A DNA stretch of 64,000 bases from Clostridia bacterium (lineage in GTDB: Bacteria; Bacillota; Clostridia; Oscillospirales; Acutalibacteraceae). The notes beneath the pieces are model-generated. The model was not told the DNA's origin, ran no database searches, and was given only the letters and a program-made list of their open reading frames with translations. Shown here one piece after another: positions 1 to 8,014 of the stretch. Each line of letters starts with the position of its first letter. The first letter of the stretch is position 1. The DNA lies in the NCBI GenBank assembly GCA_017399065.1, contig JAFQEL010000012.1, forward strand, positions 62,001 to 126,000, read 5' to 3'. Position numbers and translations under genes: made by a program.

Positions 1-1166
1 AGATATCTTCTGCGTTTGTGGTAGGCGAGCTTGTTTGATGCATCCTCCCACACTTCGCCGATGATTACTGCGTCTTTTTTTTCGCTCTTTACGCAGGCGT
101 TGAGCTTATCGAGAAAATCGTCGGGCAATTCGTCTGCAACGTCAAGTCTCCAACCGGATGCACCGAGCCTGAGCCATTTGCGTATAACACCGTCATCACC
201 GAAAATAAAATCGCAGTAGCTTTCGCTTTTTTCGTTTACATTCGGCAAAGTGTCAAAATCCCACCAGCACTCGTAGTCATCATTCCAACGGCGGAATGTG
301 TACCACGAATAATAGGGTGAACTCTGCGAATTATAAGCACCCGATGTCGGGTATCGGTTCTTTTTGTTGAAATATATGCTGTCGTCGCCGGTGTGGTTGA
401 AAACACCGTCGAGAATTATATCAATACCTTTTTCTTTTGCCTTATCGCATAGAGATATAAAATCGCTTTCACTGCCGAGTAATGGATCGATTCTCGTATA
501 ATCGGCCGTATTGTAGCGGTGGTTTGAGTGAGCCTCGAATATAGGATTGAGATAAATGCAGGTAACACCAAGAGAAGCTATATAGTCGAGCTTTTCTTCT
601 ATGCCCTTGAGGTTGCCGCCGAAGTAATCGTTGTTGAGCACTTTGCCGTTTTCGTTGGGTCTCCATTCGGGCTGAGCACCCCAGTCGTCACGCAGTATGC
701 GATCATTCGGGATTTTCTGCAGCACGGTTTCGGCTCTGTAAAATCTGTCGGGGAAAATCTGATAGATAACGCCGCCTTTAAGAGAGTCGGGAGTTTTGAA
801 ATCTTTCTGATATACTGTCAGCTGCCAGTCTTCGCCGTCGCTGCAGAATTTGCCAACGTTGTTTGCAGTTTTGCGTATTTCGCCTTTGCCGTAGGGGATA
901 TCATACTCAAAATGATACCAATAAAGACCTGCCGACTCGGGAGTGAAGCTGATTTTCCACCATTCTTCACTGCTGCCCTCCATACAGTCCCATTCAAAAT
1001 CGCATCTGTTTTCGGCTTCGCCGTCGCGGTGCCATACAAGCCTTACACCGCTGCACTGCATATCACGGGGAAGGATGACACGTAAACAAACGGTGCAGCC
1101 TTCACAGATTGCACCGAAAATGTTCTTATGAAAATTGAGACGGGAATTGTAGGGAATGTAATGCAT
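1..1166 (-). CDS. GH13 alpha-amylase/neopullulanase-type glycosidase (3' end off window)
   Basis: About 388 N-terminal residues are visible, starting at an ATG at 1166 preceded by AAAAGGAG; the rest lies beyond base 1. Residues 1-120 form a beta-rich N-terminal domain like the starch-binding domain of neopullulanases. The TIM barrel then shows GGVIYQIFPDRF (about 131-142), DGVFNHTG (about 253-260), GWRLDVADE with the expected nucleophile D342, and IIGEVWED with the expected acid/base E371. Known role of the family: hydrolysis of alpha-1,4 (and some alpha-1,6) glucosidic bonds in starch, pullulan or maltodextrin. No signal peptide is visible, so a cytoplasmic maltodextrin/glycogen role fits. 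It lies 14 bases behind mgtE and is probably co-transcribed; glycogen phosphorylase is nearby. The exact substrate is not decided. Confidence 0.9.
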   Translation of the reverse strand, partial: MHYIPYNSRLNFHKNIFGAICEGCTVCLRVILPRDMQCSGVRLVWHRDGEAENRCDFEWDCMEGSSEEWWKISFTPESAGLYWYHFEYDIPYGKGEIRKTANNVGKFCSDGEDWQLTVYQKDFKTPDSLKGGVIYQIFPDRFYRAETVLQKIPNDRILRDDWGAQPEWRPNENGKVLNNDYFGGNLKGIEEKLDYIASLGVTCIYLNPIFEAHSNHRYNTADYTRIDPLLGSESDFISLCDKAKEKGIDIILDGVFNHTGDDSIYFNKKNRYPTSGAYNSQSSPYYSWYTFRRWNDDYECWWDFDTLPNVNEKSESYCDFIFGDDGVIRKWLRLGASGWRLDVADELPDDFLDKLNACVKSEKKDAVIIGEVWEDASNKLAYHKRRRY

Positions 1167-1180
1167 ACGGACTCCTTTTA

Positions 1181-2530
1181 TCAGATAAGGAAAGCCTTTG
1201 CAAGAGCAAAGTAAATAACGAGTGTAACGATATCGACAAGTGTCGCAATCATCGGACCTGCCATAAGAGCAGGGTCAAGTTTTACTATTTTTGCAAAAAT
1301 AGGAAGTGAGCAACCGATAAGCTTGGCGACGACTATAGCGATAAACATTGCAAGTGAAACAACAAGGAAAACCTTAAGGTCACCCTCACTGAATATATAC
1401 ATTCGCAGTATATTTGCAAGACCTAACACGACACCGCAGACCGCGGCAACGCGAAGCTCTTTGAATACGATTTTAAAGTAGTCTTTTATTTCAATTTCGC
1501 CGACTGCAAGACCGCGTATGATAAGGGTTGAAGCCTGACTGCCCGCGTTACCGCCCGTACCCATAAGCATAGGCATTGAAGCGGTAAGAGCGACAAAGCC
1601 CGAAAGCAGGGTTTCGTAGCCCTCGATAATCATGCCTGTAAACGTGCCCGATATCATAAGGATAAGCAGCCAGACGATGCGGTTGCTTGCAAGCTTGAAT
1701 ATACCTGTTTTGAGGTATTCATCGTCTGACGGGGTCATAGCCGCCATTTTTTCAAAGTCCTCTGTGACCTCTTCTTCCATAACGTCAACAGCGTCGTCGA
1801 TTGTAACTATACCGACAAGTCGGCCCTCGTTATCGGTTACAGGCACACTCAGAAGATCGTACTTACGGATGATGTCGGCAACATATTCCTGATCGTCAAG
1901 TGTATTCACACTGATGAGCGAAGCATCCTCCTCCATGATTTCGCTCAGAAGAGTGCTGTCTTCGTTAAAAATGAGCTCACTGAGGTTGATTGTGCCGACA
2001 AGATGACGTGCCTTGTCGATACAGTAACAGGTGTAGATTGTTTCTTTATCGATACCTGTGCGACGGATATTTTCGATAGCCTGTGCAACTGTAAGGTTGT
2101 CGTGAAGCTGCACCATTTCGATTGTCATAATGCTGCCTGCACTGTTTTCGGGGTAACGCAGGAAGCGGTTGATAAGCTGCCTTGTCTCTTTGTCCGCAAT
2201 TTTGAGAACACGTGTTACAACGCTTGCAGGTACTTCCTCAAGGAAGTCAACCGTATCATCGAGGAAAAGCTCATCGACAAGCTCACTGAGCTCTCGGTCA
2301 GTAATCGAGTTAACAATGTTCATCTGGTCTTCGCTTTCGAGGTAGGCGAAAACCTCAGCCGAAATATCTTTTGGCAGTATACGGAACACAAGAAGCTGCT
2401 GTTTGGGTTCGAGCGAGCTGAAGAATTCGGCTATATCAACCTCATTCATTTCAGAAAGCTCAGATTTTAAAGTACCGAACTTTCCTGCACTCAGCAGCTC
2501 GAAAAGTTCGTCAAAAATCTTTTCATCCAT
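1181..2530 (-). CDS. mgtE: Magnesium transporter MgtE
   Basis: About 449 residues. The start is the ATG at 2530 (MDEKIFDELFELL), because AGAAAGGG lies just upstream; an in-frame ATG at 2572 would lie inside the leader hairpin. Order of domains: N-terminal helical MgtE_N domain (about 1-125), paired CBS domains (about 130-250, including GIVTIDDAVDVMEEE), a plug helix and five membrane helices. The family pore signature GTGGNAGSQAS and the C-terminal DPALMAGPMIATLVDI segment are present. Family role: Mg2+-gated Mg2+ uptake channel in the cytoplasmic membrane, closed by Mg2+ binding to the cytosolic domains. Expression is probably controlled by the structured leader upstream. The GH13 gene follows closely on the same strand. 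Confidence 0.95.
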   Translation of the reverse strand: MDEKIFDELFELLSAGKFGTLKSELSEMNEVDIAEFFSSLEPKQQLLVFRILPKDISAEVFAYLESEDQMNIVNSITDRELSELVDELFLDDTVDFLEEVPASVVTRVLKIADKETRQLINRFLRYPENSAGSIMTIEMVQLHDNLTVAQAIENIRRTGIDKETIYTCYCIDKARHLVGTINLSELIFNEDSTLLSEIMEEDASLISVNTLDDQEYVADIIRKYDLLSVPVTDNEGRLVGIVTIDDAVDVMEEEVTEDFEKMAAMTPSDDEYLKTGIFKLASNRIVWLLILMISGTFTGMIIEGYETLLSGFVALTASMPMLMGTGGNAGSQASTLIIRGLAVGEIEIKDYFKIVFKELRVAAVCGVVLGLANILRMYIFSEGDLKVFLVVSLAMFIAIVVAKLIGCSLPIFAKIVKLDPALMAGPMIATLVDIVTLVIYFALAKAFLI

Positions 2531-2753
2531 AAAAATACCCTTTCTGCATATCGTTCCATGCAGAAAGGGCAATGCAAACTAAATCGGCTCTCTGTTACCC
2601 GATAAGGGTGAGGAGGCCAATGCACGCTGAACCGAGGGCACGGAACGGATGCTGTTTTGTTTTAAAAGCCGAGCAACATAAAGGTATGCTGTCCTTACTG
2701 TCCAAAACAGTTTGCCTCCTTTGATAGAGAATTTGAAGCGATAAAACTTCATC
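2531..2753 (-). promoter_or_regulatory. Structured mgtE 5' leader, candidate riboswitch of unassigned class
   Basis: The predicted transcript runs about 220 nt from the promoter to mgtE. Read on the minus strand, a closing helix pairs 2714-2720 with 2611-2617 (7 bp). Inside it, 2703-2710 pairs with 2652-2659 (8 bp) and 2685-2691 with 2674-2680 (7 bp, 4-nt loop). A final perfect 12-bp hairpin (2558-2569 with 2538-2549, 8-nt loop) contains the ribosome binding site AGAAAGGG in its 3' arm and is followed by TATTTTT, so it could end transcription or block translation. I could not find the conserved M-box (ykoK) segments in it. The structure is seen in the sequence; ligand control is inferred from context. 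Confidence 0.6.
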
Positions 2754-2759
2754 TATTCA

Positions 2760-2788
2760 ATTTTAGTATTATAATATCTCTTTGTCAA
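2760..2788 (-). promoter_or_regulatory. Promoter for mgtE
   Basis: Reading the minus strand: TTGACA (-35, 2783-2788), 17-base spacer, TAAAAT (-10, 2760-2765). The predicted start near 2753 puts the whole structured leader in the transcript. Confidence 0.65.
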
Positions 2789-2792
2789 GATT

Positions 2793-5297
2793 TTATTTAC
2801 TTTTTTTAGCCGGAGCCTTTTTTGCTGTTTTCTTTTCTGCTGTTTTTGTTGCGGATTTCTTAGCTGCAGTCTTCTTTTCGGGTTTGGCTGCGGGCTTTAC
2901 TGCAGGCTGAGTATTCCAGATGTTTGCGGCATACTCGTTGATTGCTCTGTCAGCGGCGAATCTGCCTGCACCGGAAATGTTCATAAGTGACATTCTGTTC
3001 CATGTTTCACGGTCTTTCCAGAGCTCCTCTGCCTTAAGCTGAGCCTGACGGTAATCGGCAAAATCAGCAAGAACCATATAGGGATCGTGGTAGATGATAG
3101 AAGCACTGACATCGGGGAACATCTTGCCGTTGATACCCTTGTTGATGAAGTCGATAACCTTGTGGATCTCGCTGTTGTTTTCATAGTAGGTGCGGGGATT
3201 ATAATTCGGTTTAAGCGCATTTGCTTCGGGCGTTTTCATACCGAATATAATGATATTCTCTTCGCCTACTGCATCATGGATTTCAATGTTTGCACCGTCC
3301 ATTGTGCCGAGTGTGACTGCACCGTTGAGCATAAGCTTCATATTACCTGTGCCGCTGGCTTCAGTACCTGCAAGTGATATCTGCTCACTGATATCTGCGG
3401 CCGGCATAAGTGCCTCAGCCATTGATACGTTGTAATCTTCAACAAATACAACCTTGAGTCTGCCTCTTACATCGGGGTCAGCATCAATAAGCTTGCCGAG
3501 CTCACAGATGAAGTTGATGATTCTCTTTGCAACTATATATCCGGGTGCAGCTTTTGCGGCAAAGATATATGTGTGCGGTGTAAAATCACCGTCGGGATTT
3601 TCTTTGATTGCAAGGTATTTTGAGACTATCTGAAGTGCGTTGAGGTGCTGACGCTTGTACTCGTGAAGTCGCTTTACCTGAACATCAAAGATTGAGTTCG
3701 GGTCGATTTTTACACCCTGCTTCTTGAAGATAAGCTTTGCAAAACGCTCTTTGTTTGCAAGCTTGATGCTCTCGAGCTTTGCAAGTACAGCCTTGTCATC
3801 CTTGTATTCACGCAGGTTGATAAGCTCATCAGCGTTGTAAGTGAAGCCGTCGCCGATAAGAGAGGTGAGGTAGCCTGCAAGCTCGGGGTTGGACTGATTG
3901 AGCCAGCGGCGGTGAGCAATACCGTTTGTAACGTTTGTGAACTTCTCGGGTGTGTGACGGTAGTAATCGTTGAATACCGTATCCTTGAGAATCTGGCTGT
4001 GGAGTGCGGAAACACCGTTTACACAGTGACCTGCAACAACGCAGAGGTTAGCCATACGGACAGAACCGTTTGCGATAACAGCTGTACGCTCAACATAGTC
4101 AGCATCCTGAGTGATTGACCAAGCGTATCCTCTGTAACGGTTGTCGATTTCCTTTGTAATTTGATAAATTCTGGGAAGCAGACGGCGGAAGAGGTCTTCA
4201 CTCCAGCACTCAAGAGCTTCCTTCATAACTGTGTGGTTGGTGTATGCAACGGTGTTGCTTACAATTCTCCAGGCATCGTCCCAGCCGTAGCCGCATTCAT
4301 CGAGGAAAATTCTCATCAGCTCGGGAATTGCGAGAGTGGGATGAGTGTCGTTGATGTGGATTGCGTTCTTTTCGGCAAAGTTTTCGATTGAGCCGTAAGT
4401 GCGAAGGTGACGTGCAACGATATCCTGAACAGAAGCGGATACGAGGAAATACTGCTGCTTGAGACGAAGGCTTTTACCCTCAGGGTGGTTGTCGGAGGGA
4501 TAGAGCACCTTGCTGATGACCTCAGCCATAGCATTCTGCTCAACAGCCTTGAGGTAGTTACCCTGGTTGAAGTTTTCCATATCAAGACCGGGTGCCTTTG
4601 CAGACCACAGACGAAGCACGCTTACTGCCTTACCGTCCTTACCCGGCACAAAGAGGTCGTAGGGGACAGCCTTGATAGGTGTATAGTCCTTAAGCTCTAC
4701 GTGGTGATAGTGAGTATCCCAGAAATCTTCTACCCAACCTTCAAAACGGATTTCCTGTGCACTCTGCGGACGCTCTACGAGCCATGCTTCACCGCCGGGA
4801 AGCCAGAAATCGGGCATCTCGGTCTGCCAGCCGTCGATAATCTTCTGCTTGAAGATACCGAACTCGTAAAGAATAGAGTAGCCCATACCGTTGTAGCCCT
4901 GAGTTGCAAGACCGTCGAGATAGCAGGCGGCAAGTCTGCCGAGACCGCCGTTACCAAGACCTGCATCGGGCTCACAGTCGTAAAGCTTCTCAAGTTTGAT
5001 GCCGAATGAGGAAAGTGCCTTGTCTATAGTATCGGTAAGGTTGAGGTTGAAGAGGTTGTTCTTGAGAGAACGGCCCATAAGGAATTCCATTGAAAGGTAG
5101 TAAACGCTTTTGGAATCCGTTTTCTTAGCCTCGTGTGCAAATTCCGCTCTGCCCTTGGTGAGCATATCGCGGATAACCATTGCAACAGCCTTGTAATAAT
5201 GCTCATATGTTGCTTCCTCGGGTGTTACGCCGAAAAAGTGTGAAAGTTTGCCGGCGATAAGCTCCTTTGCTTGTGCCGTAGTTAATGAATAATTCAT
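2793..5297 (-). CDS. glgP: Glycogen/starch/alpha-glucan phosphorylase with Lys/Ala-rich tail
   Basis: About 834 residues from the ATG at 5297, preceded by TTGGAGGTTTTGT; an upstream in-frame ATG lies before the ribosome binding site and is rejected. GT35 family: it releases glucose 1-phosphate from non-reducing ends of alpha-1,4-glucans using pyridoxal phosphate and phosphate. The PLP-lysine region EASGTGNMKLMLNGA is intact, as are GNGGLGRLAACYLDGLA and the KRLHEYKRQ motif. The family core is about 800 residues; here the last 34 residues (about 801-834) are almost only Lys, Ala, Pro and Thr, a basic extension not part of the catalytic fold. A minus-strand TATAAT lies upstream. It sits with mgtE and a GH13 enzyme, suggesting glycogen or maltodextrin turnover. 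Confidence 0.95.
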   Translation of the reverse strand: MNYSLTTAQAKELIAGKLSHFFGVTPEEATYEHYYKAVAMVIRDMLTKGRAEFAHEAKKTDSKSVYYLSMEFLMGRSLKNNLFNLNLTDTIDKALSSFGIKLEKLYDCEPDAGLGNGGLGRLAACYLDGLATQGYNGMGYSILYEFGIFKQKIIDGWQTEMPDFWLPGGEAWLVERPQSAQEIRFEGWVEDFWDTHYHHVELKDYTPIKAVPYDLFVPGKDGKAVSVLRLWSAKAPGLDMENFNQGNYLKAVEQNAMAEVISKVLYPSDNHPEGKSLRLKQQYFLVSASVQDIVARHLRTYGSIENFAEKNAIHINDTHPTLAIPELMRIFLDECGYGWDDAWRIVSNTVAYTNHTVMKEALECWSEDLFRRLLPRIYQITKEIDNRYRGYAWSITQDADYVERTAVIANGSVRMANLCVVAGHCVNGVSALHSQILKDTVFNDYYRHTPEKFTNVTNGIAHRRWLNQSNPELAGYLTSLIGDGFTYNADELINLREYKDDKAVLAKLESIKLANKERFAKLIFKKQGVKIDPNSIFDVQVKRLHEYKRQHLNALQIVSKYLAIKENPDGDFTPHTYIFAAKAAPGYIVAKRIINFICELGKLIDADPDVRGRLKVVFVEDYNVSMAEALMPAADISEQISLAGTEASGTGNMKLMLNGAVTLGTMDGANIEIHDAVGEENIIIFGMKTPEANALKPNYNPRTYYENNSEIHKVIDFINKGINGKMFPDVSASIIYHDPYMVLADFADYRQAQLKAEELWKDRETWNRMSLMNISGAGRFAADRAINEYAANIWNTQPAVKPAAKPEKKTAAKKSATKTAEKKTAKKAPAKKSK

Positions 5298-5354
5298 ACA
5301 AAACCTCCAAAAAAGTTGGTAAAAAACTATGTCTTTTATGACATCTGTATACAT

Positions 5355-5360
5355 ATTATA
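5355..5360 (-). promoter_or_regulatory. -10 element for glgP
   Basis: Minus-strand TATAAT about 58 bases before the glgP start. The -35 is poor: TATTGA at a 17-base spacing, or TTGAAA at only 15. Confidence 0.45.
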
Positions 5361-5398
5361 CTAAAATTGCACTAATTTCAATACCTAATAGAAAAAAT

Positions 5399-5435
5399 AT
5401 TAAAAAAGATTGATTTTTTTGCAAAATCAATCTTT
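5399..5435 (-). terminator. Terminator after mazF
   Basis: A perfect 13-bp inverted repeat (5405-5417 with 5423-5435, 5-base loop) is followed on the minus strand by TTTTTT. It ends the nnr-lipoprotein-mazF unit before glgP. Confidence 0.75.
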
Positions 5436-5456
5436 GGTATGCGTTTAAAAGTATAA

Positions 5457-5819
5457 TTATATGCTTGCTACGCTGCTGTCGAGTCCGAAACTGACGCTGA
5501 GAGCCTTATTGATTCTGCTCATATCTACTGCGTCAAGATTGCCCATTTTTTCTTTGAGCCGTCTTTTGTCAATTGTTCTTACCTGCTCCAAAAGCACGAT
5601 TGAATCTTTGGCAAGACCGCAGCCGTCTGCATTGACTTTGATATGAGTCGGTAAGCCTGTTTTATATTTCTGGCTTGTTATTGCGGCGGCTATTACGGTC
5701 GGGCTGTATTTATTGCCGACATCATTCTGTACGATAAGTACGGGGCGTATTCCACCCTGCTCAGAGCCGACGACGGGGCTTAAATCTGCATAATATATTT
5801 CTCCTCGTTTTACATTCAT
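5457..5819 (-). CDS. mazF: MazF/EndoA-type mRNA endoribonuclease, no antitoxin visible
   Basis: 120 residues, the normal MazF/PemK length. Reads MNVKRGEIYYADLSPVVGSE with GGIRPVLIVQND and AAITSQ, placing Arg25 and Thr48 exactly where Bacillus subtilis EndoA has its catalytic pair, so an active sequence-specific single-strand RNase is expected. In Bacillus and many clostridia the order is lipoprotein-alr-mazE-mazF, with the ribbon-helix-helix antitoxin directly before the toxin. Here the 107 bases upstream hold no credible mazE and the previous gene is a lipoprotein, so alr and mazE seem to be missing locally. The antitoxin may lie elsewhere. Last gene of the nnr operon. Confidence 0.92.
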   Translation of the reverse strand: MNVKRGEIYYADLSPVVGSEQGGIRPVLIVQNDVGNKYSPTVIAAAITSQKYKTGLPTHIKVNADGCGLAKDSIVLLEQVRTIDKRRLKEKMGNLDAVDMSRINKALSVSFGLDSSVASI

Positions 5820-5926
5820 AATCTCACTCTCCGATTTATATGTGCGGCTGCACCGCTTGTATAGTTATTTTTGCCGTCAAGCGTTGTACTTAATCATCGG
5901 GGAGCTGATTTTTTTACTAAGATATA

Positions 5927-6415
5927 CTATGTAATCTCTTTGAATTTGACAGTGATATCCTTATCTTCGTACTCAATAAATGTTGGAGTAAAATTCTCTT
6001 TATTTAAATACATTATATAGTTACCGTATTTAGATGTGCCTTGCAGTATATACGTCTGCTCGTTTACGGTTGCGCTTTCGGGGAGAGATACTATGGCTGA
6101 ATATATGGCGTTTATCAGCTGTGTCTGGTTTTGAGTTTCATCGGCTGTAAATTCAAGCTCACCGAGTGAGTATGTTGTTGTGTTGCCGTCAGTTGAAAAC
6201 GTAAGGCCGCTGATTTCTTCAGGCGAAGAAAAAACAGCGCTGCAGCCGTTTTCGTTGCAAGTGAAATCGGCTGTATACGCTGTTTCGTTAAATTGAATAT
6301 TCATTTCGGCGTTAAAAACACGGTTTACGCATATCTCGGCAGGCTTGTTATTAAAACTGCAGGAACAGAGCAGAATAACAGGGATAAGAGCCGATAATGC
6401 GAAGAGTTTTCTCAA
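5927..6415 (-). CDS. Small membrane-anchored lipoprotein
   Basis: 162 residues. A short basic start, hydrophobic core and lipobox ending LLCSC (Cys about residue 19) mark a lipoprotein anchored on the outer face of the membrane. The mature part is a mixed beta-rich domain ending IEYEDKDITVKFKEIT, which resembles the LolA/LppX-like fold of lipoproteins encoded beside alr and mazEF in other Firmicutes. That comparison rests on length, ending and gene order, not on a search. It starts 24 bases after nnr and is followed by mazF. Function unknown. Confidence 0.75.
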   Translation of the reverse strand: MRKLFALSALIPVILLCSCSFNNKPAEICVNRVFNAEMNIQFNETAYTADFTCNENGCSAVFSSPEEISGLTFSTDGNTTTYSLGELEFTADETQNQTQLINAIYSAIVSLPESATVNEQTYILQGTSKYGNYIMYLNKENFTPTFIEYEDKDITVKFKEIT

Positions 6416-6439
6416 GTTGCTGTCATCCTTTCCGAAAAA

Positions 6440-7951
6440 TTATTCGTAGTCAGAAAGCAGCCTCGGTAAAATTTTAATCATATCAGTCGGAGTCATACCG
6501 GCTTCGGAGAGTGTTTTTGCTGCAACGTCACCGCAAGCGCCGTGGATGTATGTGCCGAGCATTGCCGACTGCATGGCAGAGTAACCCTGTGCGACAAGAC
6601 CTGCAATTATACCTGCAAGCAAATCACCGCTGCCGCCGCGTGCCATACCTGCATTGCCTGTGCGGTTTACATAAACCTGCTCGCCATCGGATACAACAGT
6701 ATTTGCACCTTTAAGCACAACTACAATGCCAAACTGTTTTGCTACGGCTTTTGTGAGCAGAATTCTGTTTGACTCTACCTGTTCTACACTCAGTCGCAAC
6801 AGCCTTGCCATTTCTCCGGGATGAGGAGTTATAATCGCTCTTCCTCTGACTGCTTCCAGCATATTTATATTCGCAGATATAATATTTATGCCGTCAGCAT
6901 CAATAACGGTCGGGCAGGTAGTGCTTTTGAGAAGCTCTTCGACAACACTTGATGTGCCAAGTGTGTTGCCCAGACCGCAACCCACCAGCATACAGTCTGA
7001 TATTTCTGCGGCAGGAATAAGTAAATCAAGAGCACCTCTTGCGAGAAAACCATCCTCACAGCAGGGGAGCGGCATCATAATCGGTTCGTTGAGCTTTGGT
7101 GCTATTGCAGAATAAGCATCAACGGGGAATGCACAGGTGACAAGACCTGCACCTATTCTCACAGCACCTGAGGCGGCGAAAAATGCCGCGCCCGGATATT
7201 TTTTACTGCCGCAAACGCTCAGCACCTTGCCGTAGTCGCCTTTGTTTGAAAGGGGATTGCGTCTCTCAAAATTCGGCTTAAAGCTTTTGGGTAATACAAA
7301 GAATTCTTCTTGTACTGCAGATTCGTCGAGACCTATATCAACCGTTTTCACCTTGCCGCAGAAAGAACACGCAGGCTTGAGCACATGTGCAGGCTTGCGG
7401 CAGCTGATTGCAAGCGTCAGGTCAGCTTTTATACATTCGCCGTTTACCGCACCTGTGTCGCACTCTGCACCGCTTGGCAGGTCGATTGCAACTACTTTTG
7501 CCTTTGAAGAATTAACTGCGGCGAAAATCTCGGCTGTGCTGTCGTCTGCCTTGCCCTTGAAACCGAAGCCGAATACGCTGTCAATAATAACGTCGGCTTT
7601 TCTGATAATTTCAGAGGATTTTTCTTTTTCTGTCAGCCAATCAGTAACAGATATACCGTTCATTCTGCGGTACATCGTAACAGCATCGTCAGCAACAGGC
7701 TTACCGCAGGCAAGAATAACACTTACGTTATAGCCTTTTGAGCGAAGATACTCTGCGGCAACAAAGCCGTCACCGCCGTTTTTGCCCTTGCCGCAGATAA
7801 CTGCGACCTTTTCGTTCATTGTAAGATATGCTTTTTCAGTAAGGTTTGCACAGGCAACACCTGCACTATACATCATATCAATGTAGGCATAGCCTTTTTC
7901 GTTGGCGTTAGCCTCAATCTGTTTCATCTGAGCGGAAGTGTAAATTTTCAT
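6440..7951 (-). CDS. nnr: Bifunctional NAD(P)H-hydrate epimerase/dehydratase
   Basis: 503 residues with both repair domains. Residues about 1-215 are the YjeF_N epimerase (VICGKGKNGGDGFVAAEYL; VVAIDLPSG), which interconverts R and S hydrates of NAD(P)H. Residues about 230-500 are the ribokinase-like dehydratase (ITPHPGEMARLL; GNAGMARGGSGDLLAGI), which uses ADP to regenerate NAD(P)H. The length is typical for the fused form. First gene of a three-gene minus-strand unit with a lipoprotein and mazF. No strong promoter was found in the 63 bases upstream, so it may also be read from the GH38 gene. Confidence 0.95.
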   Translation of the reverse strand: MKIYTSAQMKQIEANANEKGYAYIDMMYSAGVACANLTEKAYLTMNEKVAVICGKGKNGGDGFVAAEYLRSKGYNVSVILACGKPVADDAVTMYRRMNGISVTDWLTEKEKSSEIIRKADVIIDSVFGFGFKGKADDSTAEIFAAVNSSKAKVVAIDLPSGAECDTGAVNGECIKADLTLAISCRKPAHVLKPACSFCGKVKTVDIGLDESAVQEEFFVLPKSFKPNFERRNPLSNKGDYGKVLSVCGSKKYPGAAFFAASGAVRIGAGLVTCAFPVDAYSAIAPKLNEPIMMPLPCCEDGFLARGALDLLIPAAEISDCMLVGCGLGNTLGTSSVVEELLKSTTCPTVIDADGINIISANINMLEAVRGRAIITPHPGEMARLLRLSVEQVESNRILLTKAVAKQFGIVVVLKGANTVVSDGEQVYVNRTGNAGMARGGSGDLLAGIIAGLVAQGYSAMQSAMLGTYIHGACGDVAAKTLSEAGMTPTDMIKILPRLLSDYE

Positions 7952-7970
7952 ACTCTTGCCTCTTGTTAAG

Positions 7971-8005
7971 AGAGTTGACTATCCGATTCGGGATTAGTCA
8001 ACTCT
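7971..8005 (-). terminator. Hairpin between GH38 and nnr
   Basis: An 11-bp perfect stem (7971-7981 with 7995-8005) directly follows the GH38 gene. There is no clear T-run on the minus strand, so termination may be partial. Confidence 0.4.
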
Positions 8006-8014
8006 CAAAGATTT

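Noticed and set aside
528-1085. 185-codon plus-strand frame
   Set aside because: Antisense of the GH13 gene, whose catalytic motifs are intact on the minus strand.
2531-2753. M-box (ykoK) Mg2+ riboswitch
   Set aside because: Expected from context, but the conserved GGTGAGGCTCC and GCTAAAGCTCTACG-type segments were not found on the mgtE strand, so I do not name it.
4407-5009. 200-codon plus-strand frame
   Set aside because: Antisense of glycogen phosphorylase.
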